Shown here piece by piece: positions 7,354-12,728 of a DNA stretch of 12,728 nucleotides (position 1 is the first letter of the stretch; each line of letters starts with the position of its first letter). The notes beneath the pieces were generated by a model, which was not told the DNA's origin, searched no databases, and saw only the letters and a list, made by a program, of their open reading frames with translations. Position numbers and translations under genes: made by a program. Source of the stretch: a bacterium (lineage in GTDB: Bacteria; Patescibacteriota; UBA1384; CAJBMM01); NCBI GenBank assembly GCA_027364665.1, contig DAHXOW010000070.1, positions 1 to 12,728 of the forward strand, in the 5' to 3' direction.

Positions 7354-8139
7354 ATGCGAAAACAAAAATTGGTAATTTGGATTATTGCCTTTATTTTATT
7401 GATATTGATTTTGCCATCCAGATTAATCTCAGCCATTCGCTCTAAAACCGAACAAATAATCATGCCGGCTTCGCGTTACTTGTATCAAGAAAGTGCTGGC
7501 TGGCGTCATGTTGTTTTGACGATACATGATTTAAGACAGCTGCCAAAAGAGAACCAGACGCTTAATGATCAAGTTGCTAAATTATTAGTCGAAAATGCGC
7601 AGTTAAAAGAGGTTCAAAAAGAAAACGATTTATTAAGAAGCCAGTTAAAAATTGTTTCTCATTCCACGTCGACAAAATTAATTCTAGCCCACTTTATTTC
7701 CAGGAACATTTTTTCTTTTCAAGATATTGCCACTGTTGATCAAGGAAGTTCTTCTGGCGTCGTCGTTAATCAACCAGTGACTTTGGACGGGGCATTAGTC
7801 GGTAGAGTAATTACTGTTTATAAAAACTCCGCAGAAGTTGAGTTAATTACTAGTAATACAGCAATTACTCAAGCTAAATTACAAGATTCCGGAGCAACGG
7901 GAATTGTTAGAGGTGGAATACAGGGGCTAGTGTTGGATTATATTCCTCAGGATGTTTCATTTAAGCCAGGTGAAAATGTTCTGACCAGTGGGTTGGGCGG
8001 ATCTTTGCCTCCTGATTTATTAATCGGTACGATTATCGGTCCTGTGTCACAGAAAAATGATATTTTTCAGTCGTTTAGCATACAACCAGCCGTAAACATT
8101 AGCCGGGCTGACTTAGTATTCATTGAGGCTTCAAAGTGA
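7354..8139 (+). CDS. mreC: Rod-shape-determining protein MreC
   Basis: Bitopic elongasome scaffold that binds PBP2 outside the membrane. One N-terminal helix (about residues 6-23) is followed by a coiled coil (about 62-101, Leu/Glu/Gln/Asn-rich). A beta-rich domain comes next, with the typical TVDQGSSSGVVVNQPVTLDG, LVGRVITVY and GENVLTSGLGGSLPPDLLIG signatures. Length 261 aa is at the short end of normal (about 270-370). The Shine-Dalgarno site before the ATG at 7354 is weak (AAGTAAG), and a two-codon frame ATG-AAG-TAA (7344-7352) lies immediately before it, so coupling to mreB may matter. It ends in a GTGA overlap with mreD. Confidence 0.95.
   Translation: MRKQKLVIWIIAFILLILILPSRLISAIRSKTEQIIMPASRYLYQESAGWRHVVLTIHDLRQLPKENQTLNDQVAKLLVENAQLKEVQKENDLLRSQLKIVSHSTSTKLILAHFISRNIFSFQDIATVDQGSSSGVVVNQPVTLDGALVGRVITVYKNSAEVELITSNTAITQAKLQDSGATGIVRGGIQGLVLDYIPQDVSFKPGENVLTSGLGGSLPPDLLIGTIIGPVSQKNDIFQSFSIQPAVNISRADLVFIEASK
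8125..8128 (+). promoter_or_regulatory. Shine-Dalgarno site for the GTG start of mreD
   Basis: GAGG inside the end of mreC, 7 bases before the GTG at 8136. It supports the GTG start that shares the GTGA overlap with the mreC stop. Confidence 0.55.
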
Positions 8140-8624
8140 AAAATATTGCTTGGTATTGGTGGTTTGTCTGGGTGGCTATTTCTTTACTCCAGATTTCTGT
8201 GATCCCTAATTTCAGAATAGGTAATAGCATGCCTAATATAGTTGTTATTTTTATTTCAGTCGTTAGTCTGTTGGCCGACAAAGAATATCTGGCATGGGAG
8301 GGAATGATTGTCGCTGGTTTTATGCTGGATGTGTTTCAAAACGATAGATTTGGTTTAATCAGCTTAATTTTGTTTGTTATCGTTTTTGCGATGCGATATT
8401 TTCGTAAGTGGTATACCGATGAAATTAACGGACTAATATTATGGCTCGGCATCATTTTGGCCCAACTGGGTTACGATCTGTTTTTGATAACCGTCAATAA
8501 TCTTTGGGCATCGGGCGATCTGGCTATTATTGTCGGAGACGTGATTTTCACGGGATCAGTTGGCCTTGTTATGATAGGATGCATTTATTTAATAAATCCG
8601 CGATTGTTTCAAAGGGGAGTTTAG
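8136..8624 (+). CDS. mreD: Rod-shape-determining membrane protein MreD
   Basis: Small integral membrane protein of the elongasome. At 162 aa it has about five hydrophobic helices, starting at residues 5-22 (WYWWFVWVAISLLQISVIP), and the conserved early sequence around residues 27-43 (IGNSMPNIVVIFISVVS, compare P-D-hhhh in the family). GFMLDVFQNDRFGL is the MreD loop usually written G...D......G. Sequence identity in this family is low, so position between mreC and the PBP2 gene contributes much of the certainty. The GTG start overlaps the mreC TGA, and the stop TAG abuts the mrdA ATG with no gap. Confidence 0.9.
   Translation: MKNIAWYWWFVWVAISLLQISVIPNFRIGNSMPNIVVIFISVVSLLADKEYLAWEGMIVAGFMLDVFQNDRFGLISLILFVIVFAMRYFRKWYTDEINGLILWLGIILAQLGYDLFLITVNNLWASGDLAIIVGDVIFTGSVGLVMIGCIYLINPRLFQRGV
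8613..8619 (+). promoter_or_regulatory. Shine-Dalgarno site for mrdA
   Basis: AGGGGAG within the last codons of mreD, 5 bases before the ATG at 8625. The same core is seen before mreB. Confidence 0.7.
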
Positions 8625-10562
8625 ATGAGCGTATTTGATAAGTATGACGATAAGACAATAGCGGAAATCGACCGTGAGCCAGAGATCGATTACGAGCACA
8701 CCAATCCTGATAGCCAAAATCAAGACATAAACGAGGTTACCGAGAGATCAAAGTGGCATTTTTTTACTATAGTTGCCGCCGTGATTTTTCTGGTTTTAGG
8801 TTTTAGATTATTTCAAATACAAATTATCAACGGCCACCTCAACGCTTCTTTAGCGGCAGAAAATAGCATAAGGCAGATTCAGGAACCAGCTTCGCGCGGG
8901 TTAATCTTTGACAGTCGCGGTGTTTGGTTGGCGCGCAACGCGCCAAGTTTTTCAGTTGAGTTGTCGCCGAGCGATCTTCCAGCGTCCTTTTCTGCAAGAC
9001 AAACAATTTACAATACTCTTGCCAAAGCTTTGAATTGGAGCGAGTTTACCAAGAATCAGGAGACAAAAACGATTGAAAATGACTATATGTCGTATCAATC
9101 AGGCGCACTAACGTTGGCTAATAATCTATCTCACGATCAGGCATTAATTTTAACTGAAGAGTTGGCAAATGTTCAAGCCACGACTGTCGCTCCTCAACAA
9201 ACTAGGCAATATAATTTTGTTAGCGATGGCATGGCTCATATTTTAGGCTATGTGGGCAAGTTCTCCGCTAGCGATCTTCAGGATGATCCGACTCTGCGAG
9301 GCAACGACGTTGTGGGTAAAGATGGTTTGGAAAAATCTTACAATCAGTATCTAAAAGGGAAAGACGGTGTGGAACAAGTCGTTGTTGATAATGCAGGAAA
9401 AGTTGTTGAAACTCTGCCTGATCAGTCTCAGGCGCCCAAGTCGGGGGATAATTTAATCTTAAATATAGATAGTAAATTACAGGATATCATGGCAAAAGAT
9501 TTATCTGCTGCTATTTCCGAAAATAATTTGAAAGCCGGTGTTGCTATTGCCATGAATCCACAAAACGGAGCTATTTTAGCAATGGTTTCGCTTCCAACCT
9601 ATGATAATAATCAATTTGTAAATGGCATCTCTTCTCAAGCCTATAATGCCTTGCTGAATGATCCTAATCAGCCATTGTTCGATCGGGCTGTAATGGGAAC
9701 TTATGCCCCGGGGTCGACGATTAAGCCGATGATTGCTACGGTTGGCTTGCAAGACGGTGTAATTACTGAAAACACGACAATTAATACACCGGCGCAAATT
9801 CAAGTTGGACAATGGTCGTTTCCCAACTGGCAGGAATTTTTTATCCCAAACGTTGATGTTAAAACCGCCATTGCTAATTCCAATGATATTTTTTTCTATG
9901 CGTTGGGCGGAGGATGGAGTTCCATATCTGGTTTGGGAATAAACAGGTTGGATCAAGGATTAACAACCTGGGGTTTTGGACAGCCGACAGGAATTGATTT
10001 GCCAAATGAAGCAGCCGGTTTGGTGCCAACTCCATCGTGGAAAGAAGCAAACGAAGGTCAGTCTTGGTATATTGGCGATACGTATCATATGTCGATTGGT
10101 CAAGGGTATTTATTAGTTACCCCGATTCAATTAATTACTGCCTTGTCGGCCATTGCTAATGGAGGCACTCTTTATAGTCCTAGATTGGTAAATAAAATTG
10201 TTGACCAAAATGGTAACACTGTAGCGGCGGTTACTCCAAAGATTGAAAAGAGTAATTTTTTTAGCAGTAAAAACATCCAAATTGTTAGAGAGGGTATGCG
10301 CCAGACAGTAACCAATGGCTCTGGTTGGATATTGCGTGATCTACCGGTAACCTCTGCTGCTAAAACGGGCACAGCTCAATATGGAGTTAATAACCAATAT
10401 CAGCATTCTTGGTTTGAGGCGTTTGCCCCATTTGACAATCCGACAATTGCTATTGTTTTACTTGGCGAACAAGGATCTCAGGAAAACGACGGATTTACAA
10501 CCGCAGAACCTGTGGTCAACAATATTTTGCAACAATATTTTAGCCCTGGTTTTAACAAATAG
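8625..10562 (+). CDS. mrdA: Penicillin-binding protein 2 (class B transpeptidase of the elongasome)
   Basis: Cross-links peptidoglycan peptides during side-wall growth. After a 43-residue acidic cytoplasmic tail, one helix (about 44-64) anchors it. The class B pedestal begins with PASRGLIFDSRGVWLARN and continues with the GxxGxEKxY-type VVGKDGLEKSYNQYLKG. The transpeptidase domain has all three active-site motifs: S364-T-I-K367 (nucleophile Ser364), S419-N-D, and K580-T-G. The S-x-D second motif is usual for PBP2-type enzymes, whereas FtsI has S-x-N. This and the mreCD context favour PBP2. Length 645 aa is normal (E. coli 633). The start has a strong Shine-Dalgarno site. It ends TAG, 7 bases from the convergent pyrG stop, with no terminator hairpin in between. 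No rodA follows. Confidence 0.95.
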   Translation: MSVFDKYDDKTIAEIDREPEIDYEHTNPDSQNQDINEVTERSKWHFFTIVAAVIFLVLGFRLFQIQIINGHLNASLAAENSIRQIQEPASRGLIFDSRGVWLARNAPSFSVELSPSDLPASFSARQTIYNTLAKALNWSEFTKNQETKTIENDYMSYQSGALTLANNLSHDQALILTEELANVQATTVAPQQTRQYNFVSDGMAHILGYVGKFSASDLQDDPTLRGNDVVGKDGLEKSYNQYLKGKDGVEQVVVDNAGKVVETLPDQSQAPKSGDNLILNIDSKLQDIMAKDLSAAISENNLKAGVAIAMNPQNGAILAMVSLPTYDNNQFVNGISSQAYNALLNDPNQPLFDRAVMGTYAPGSTIKPMIATVGLQDGVITENTTINTPAQIQVGQWSFPNWQEFFIPNVDVKTAIANSNDIFFYALGGGWSSISGLGINRLDQGLTTWGFGQPTGIDLPNEAAGLVPTPSWKEANEGQSWYIGDTYHMSIGQGYLLVTPIQLITALSAIANGGTLYSPRLVNKIVDQNGNTVAAVTPKIEKSNFFSSKNIQIVREGMRQTVTNGSGWILRDLPVTSAAKTGTAQYGVNNQYQHSWFEAFAPFDNPTIAIVLLGEQGSQENDGFTTAEPVVNNILQQYFSPGFNK

Positions 10563-10569
10563 CTCTAAA

Positions 10570-12192
10570 TCAACGATTATTTTCTTTGTGATGGTCTAAT
10601 GAGGCTGCTATAAATGCCCTAAACAAAGGGTGGGGTATATTAGGTCGAGACTTGAATTCTGGATGAAACTGACTCGCCACAAAAAAAGGATGATCTTTGA
10701 TCTCAATTACTTCAACAATTTTATTATCGGGCGATGTCCCTGAAAGAATTAGGCCTTTGTCTTCTAAAATTTTTCGGTAGTTATTGTTGAATTCATAACG
10801 ATGTCTATGACGTTCGGATATCTTGAGTTTCCCGTAAGCCTTATGGGCCTGTGTGCCAATAGCGAGCGTGCATGGATAGGCGCCCAATCTCATGCTGCCG
10901 CCATAATTAAATTCCAACATTTGTTTTTCCTGATCTGGCATAATATGAATGACGGGATCGGGTGTATTTTGATCGAATTCTGTGCTGTTAGCCTCCTTTA
11001 AATTTGCAACGTGTCTAGCAAATTCGATTGTGGCTACTTGCATTCCCAAACACAGACCAAGATAAGGCTTTTTATGTTCTCTAGCATATTGTGCCGCAAG
11101 TATTTTTCCTTCAATACCCCTAATTCCGAACCCTCCTGGCACAAGAATCCCATCGACTTTGTCTAATTGGAAGGTGTCTCCCGTTTCTAATTTTTCTGCG
11201 TCGATCCAGCGAATATCGACATCGACGTCATTGGCTAAAGCGCCTGACTTGACAGCCTCAATTACTGAAAGATAAGTGTCTTTCATTAACATATACTTAC
11301 CGACCAGGCCAATAATGACTTTTTTTGTTTTAGGTTTGGCCATTTTTTTTAACATGTCTTTCCAGTGAGTTTTGGTCTGGCCATTTTTAAGGTCAAAGTG
11401 GTCTAAAATCATTTGATCAACATTATGTTCTTCTAAAATCATCGGAACTTGATAGACATTATCAACTGTTGTAACGGGAATGACATGGTCGTTCGATAGG
11501 TTGCCGAAGAGAGCTATCTTTTGACATATATGATCGGGTACAGAATGATCAGCACGGGCAATAACAATGTCTGGTTGAATACCAAATCCTTGAATATCTG
11601 TCACGCTATTTTGTAACGGTTTGGATTTTAATTCTTCTGTTACCTCCAAGTATGGCAAAAAACCGACATGAACATACATGACATTCTCTCGTCCAGCGTC
11701 TAGTTTCATTTGGCGGATAGCCTCGATAAAATGTAATCCCTCATAATCACCGACTGTTCCTCCAACTTCAACAATAAGAAAATCTGCCTGACTTGATTCG
11801 GCTGCCTGGCGAATACGTTGTTTCACCTCTGGAACTATATGTGGCATGAATTGTATTGTTTTACCGAGAAATTCTCCGCGTCGTTCCTTTTCCAAAATAG
11901 ATTGATAGATTTGGCCGCTCATTACAGATGACTGTTTTGTCATGCTGACATTTATAAATCGTTCATAATGCCCTAAGTCAAGATCGGTTTCAGCCCCATC
12001 ATCTGTTACAAAAACCTCACCATGTTCGGCTGGGTTTAACGTCCCGGCATCGATGTTAAGGTATTGATCAAATTTCTGCATAAACACAGAAAAGCCGCGA
12101 GCGACCAAAATGTTTCCGATGCTTGCGGCCGTAATACCTTTGCCAAGCCCGGACAGGACCCCACCTGTCACGAAAATATATTTTGTTTTCAT
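10570..12192 (-). CDS. pyrG: CTP synthase (glutamine-hydrolysing)
   Basis: Converts UTP, ATP and glutamine to CTP in the cytoplasm. The N-terminal synthetase domain opens with the P-loop GGVLSGLGKGITAASIG (K18) and carries the DQYLNIDAGTLNPAEHGEV and GGTVGDYE motifs. After about residue 285 comes the class I glutamine amidotransferase domain, with the oxyanion loop GGFGIRG, nucleophile C381 (LGLCLGMQ), and H510/E512 (QFHPEF). Length 540 aa matches E. coli (545), and nothing is missing. The start ATG at 12192 has no evident Shine-Dalgarno sequence, and the predicted transcript leader is only about 16 bases, so initiation may rely on an AT-rich unstructured 5' end. It has its own promoter and is divergent from greA. 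Stop TGA. Confidence 0.98.
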   Translation of the reverse strand: MKTKYIFVTGGVLSGLGKGITAASIGNILVARGFSVFMQKFDQYLNIDAGTLNPAEHGEVFVTDDGAETDLDLGHYERFINVSMTKQSSVMSGQIYQSILEKERRGEFLGKTIQFMPHIVPEVKQRIRQAAESSQADFLIVEVGGTVGDYEGLHFIEAIRQMKLDAGRENVMYVHVGFLPYLEVTEELKSKPLQNSVTDIQGFGIQPDIVIARADHSVPDHICQKIALFGNLSNDHVIPVTTVDNVYQVPMILEEHNVDQMILDHFDLKNGQTKTHWKDMLKKMAKPKTKKVIIGLVGKYMLMKDTYLSVIEAVKSGALANDVDVDIRWIDAEKLETGDTFQLDKVDGILVPGGFGIRGIEGKILAAQYAREHKKPYLGLCLGMQVATIEFARHVANLKEANSTEFDQNTPDPVIHIMPDQEKQMLEFNYGGSMRLGAYPCTLAIGTQAHKAYGKLKISERHRHRYEFNNNYRKILEDKGLILSGTSPDNKIVEVIEIKDHPFFVASQFHPEFKSRPNIPHPLFRAFIAASLDHHKENNR

Positions 12193-12214
12193 TTGTTTCT
12201 ATATGCTTAAGCTT

Positions 12215-12243
12215 TGTATACCAGAATAGCCAGTTGCAGTCAA
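12215..12243 (-). promoter_or_regulatory. pyrG promoter (sigma70 type, extended -10)
   Basis: On the minus strand, -35 TTGACT (complement of 12238-12243), 17-base spacer, and -10 TATACA (complement of 12215-12220) preceded by TGG (extended -10). The predicted start is near 12208, about 16 bases before the ATG. An 8-base palindrome GCTTAAGC (12205-12212) covers the predicted start point. Confidence 0.7.
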
Positions 12244-12351
12244 ACAGTTGTGATGGATGGGGGTTTTAAAATGTGAATTGAAAATCAGCCTTGCCCTAGA
12301 TTATCCGACTCCTTGTTTTATTCTTGTCTGGCAATCTGTTTAGCGGTGTTA

Positions 12352-12379
12352 TTGATATTTTATAAAGATGCGTTATACT
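12352..12379 (+). promoter_or_regulatory. greA promoter P1 (upstream)
   Basis: -35 TTGATA (12352-12357), 16-base spacer, -10 TATACT (12374-12379); each box is one mismatch from consensus. The predicted start is near 12386. The -10 lies inside a perfect 13-base inverted repeat, GTTATA-C-TATAAC (12372-12384), which could be an operator. Confidence 0.6.
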
Positions 12380-12389
12380 ATAACTCTTA

Positions 12390-12418
12390 TTGACAAGCAA
12401 TTCTGTGGTCCCTACACT
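12390..12418 (+). promoter_or_regulatory. greA promoter P2 (downstream)
   Basis: Consensus -35 TTGACA (12390-12395), 17-base spacer, -10 TACACT (12413-12418). The predicted start is near 12425, giving a leader of about 110 bases before the greA ATG. The P1 start falls just upstream of this -35 box. Confidence 0.72.
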
Positions 12419-12450
12419 ATTATTGTTGTCAGGTAACGGATATTAATAAC

Positions 12451-12475
12451 CTACGGCTTTTTATTAAACCCGTAG
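12451..12475 (+). promoter_or_regulatory. greA leader hairpin 1
   Basis: Inverted repeat CTACGG (12451-12456) / CCGTAG (12470-12475) around a 13-base AT-rich loop. Its 3' arm shares two bases (12474-12475) with the terminator-like hairpin that follows, so the two compete at the margin. Confidence 0.5.
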
Positions 12476-12496
12476 TGCTATCAGCACTCTTTTTTT
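12474..12496 (+). terminator. Intrinsic-terminator-like hairpin inside the greA leader
   Basis: AGTGCT-ATC-AGCACT (12474-12488) is a perfect 6-base-pair stem with a 3-base loop, followed by C and seven Ts (12490-12496). It lies downstream of both greA promoters and 38 bases before the greA ATG, on the coding strand. A stop here would yield a leader RNA of about 70 bases from P2. The stem is short, so termination is probably partial. Confidence 0.6.
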
Positions 12497-12522
12497 ACGT
12501 AAAACATAAAAAAGAGTGATAG
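12478..12522 (+). promoter_or_regulatory. Alternative long hairpin (possible antiterminator) reaching the greA ribosome-binding site
   Basis: CACTCTTTTTT (12485-12495) pairs perfectly with AAAAAAGAGTG (12508-12518), 11 base pairs. CTAT (12478-12481) further pairs with ATAG (12519-12522) across a 3-base bulge. This structure consumes the 3' arm and T tract of the terminator-like hairpin, so both cannot form together. Its 3' arm ends in the first two bases of the Shine-Dalgarno region. Confidence 0.55.
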
Positions 12523-12529
12523 GAAAGGA
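12521..12529 (+). promoter_or_regulatory. Shine-Dalgarno site for greA
   Basis: AGGAAAGGA with 5 bases before the ATG at 12535. Another ATG at 12530 is out of frame, too close to the site, and gives only eight codons, so 12535 is the start. Confidence 0.7.
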
Positions 12530-12534
12530 ATGCA

Positions 12535-12728
12535 ATGGCCGATACAGTTTATCTAACGCAAGAGGGCTTAGATTCATTGAATCAGGAATTAAAGGATTTT
12601 AAATCCCGTCGCAAGGATGTGATTAAGAGAATACAAGACGCGAAAGAGTTTGGTGATTTGTCTGAAAACAGCGAATACGATGACGCAAAAAATGAACAGG
12701 CGTTGGTTGAGGGTAGAATTGTTGAAAT
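12535..12728 (+). CDS. greA: Transcription elongation factor GreA (5' part, cut by the window end)
   Basis: GreA enters the RNA polymerase secondary channel and stimulates cleavage of backtracked RNA. The first 64 codons are visible, covering most of the N-terminal coiled coil. It begins MADTVYLTQEGLDSLNQEL and carries the tip motif GDLSENSEYDDAKNEQ. The catalytic acidic pair falls at D41 and E44, the same numbering as E. coli GreA. The following LVEGRIVE is the usual start of the second helix. The C-terminal FKBP-like domain is beyond the window, so GreB or a paralogue cannot be formally excluded, but the N-terminus is GreA-like. Transcription comes from two tandem promoters through a structured leader, divergent from pyrG. 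Confidence 0.95.
   Translation, partial: MADTVYLTQEGLDSLNQELKDFKSRRKDVIKRIQDAKEFGDLSENSEYDDAKNEQALVEGRIVE

Larger units (their letters stand above)
12193..12534. other. 342-base divergent intergenic region between pyrG and greA
   Basis: No coding sequence of credible length lies here on either strand. The pyrG end carries one minus-strand promoter. The greA end carries two tandem promoters and a structured leader. The middle part (about 12244-12350) holds only short AT-rich stretches and a few-codon frames; I see no repeat, tRNA or terminator in it. Confidence 0.8.

Noticed and set aside
9576..9956. 126-codon open frame on the minus strand inside mrdA
   Set aside because: It is antisense to the transpeptidase domain of PBP2, whose motifs span this region, and has no independent coding signal.
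10517..10541. 12-base direct repeat CAACAATATTTT twice with one base between, at the end of mrdA
   Set aside because: It lies inside coding sequence, the copies are read in different frames, and the region is AT-rich; chance is the simplest explanation.
12193..12214. CTP-responsive reiterative-transcription attenuator for pyrG, as in Gram-positive bacteria
   Set aside because: That mechanism needs a start sequence such as GGGC and a leader terminator. Here the predicted start region reads AAGCTTAAGC and the leader is about 16 bases.
12244..12350. Possible small gene or RNA between the pyrG promoter and greA P1
   Set aside because: Only frames of a few codons are present (for example ATG GAT GGG GGT TTT AAA ATG TGA), and I see no stable hairpin or promoter specific to this stretch.
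1..12728. CRISPR array, insertion sequence, tRNA or rRNA genes
   Set aside because: I saw no regularly spaced repeats, transposase-like proteins, terminal inverted repeats or cloverleaf/rRNA sequence in the window.

Overview
This window reads as a compact, AT-rich bacterial chromosome segment, most likely from the Candidate Phyla Radiation (Patescibacteria). Four things point there. Genes are packed with 4-base overlaps or gaps of a few bases. TTG and GTG starts are frequent. The alanyl-tRNA synthetase is very short. An FtsA/PilM-like ATPase is paired with a membrane protein carrying a baseplate-J-like exterior, a combination I associate with that group from memory. TGA is used as a stop (ruvX, mltG, mreC, pyrG), which argues against the recoded Gracilibacteria/SR1 lineages. 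The lineage call is inference; the genes themselves are mostly secure.

Layout. Plus strand, 16-10562: alaS (compact alanyl-tRNA synthetase), an FtsA/PilM-like actin-fold ATPase, a large bitopic envelope protein, ruvX, mltG, then the elongasome block mreB-mreC-mreD-mrdA (PBP2). The largest gap in this run is 69 bases, before mreB, where a second transcription start is possible. Minus strand, 12192-10570: pyrG (CTP synthase), convergent with mrdA, with 7 bases between the stop codons and no visible terminator. Plus strand, 12535 to the window end: the first 64 codons of greA, divergent from pyrG.

How the genes fit together. alaS, ruvX and mltG form an old neighbourhood, as in Bacillus (alaS-yrzL-yrrK-yrzB-yrrL). 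Here a two-gene ATPase plus membrane-protein module sits between alaS and ruvX. MltG (endolytic transglycosylase), MreB/C/D (cytoskeletal scaffold) and PBP2 (transpeptidase) together form a side-wall peptidoglycan synthesis set. The SEDS glycosyltransferase RodA, often encoded next to PBP2, is not in the window. pyrG supplies CTP and greA rescues backtracked RNA polymerase.

The 342-base pyrG/greA intergenic region is the richest non-coding stretch. It holds a strong pyrG promoter on the minus strand and two tandem sigma70-type promoters for greA. It also holds a roughly 110-base greA leader in which an intrinsic-terminator-like hairpin with seven Ts can be replaced by a longer, mutually exclusive hairpin reaching the Shine-Dalgarno sequence. 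This looks like an attenuator of greA and is the best candidate here for an undescribed regulatory element. The FtsA/PilM-like plus baseplate-like pair is the best candidate for an undescribed protein system.
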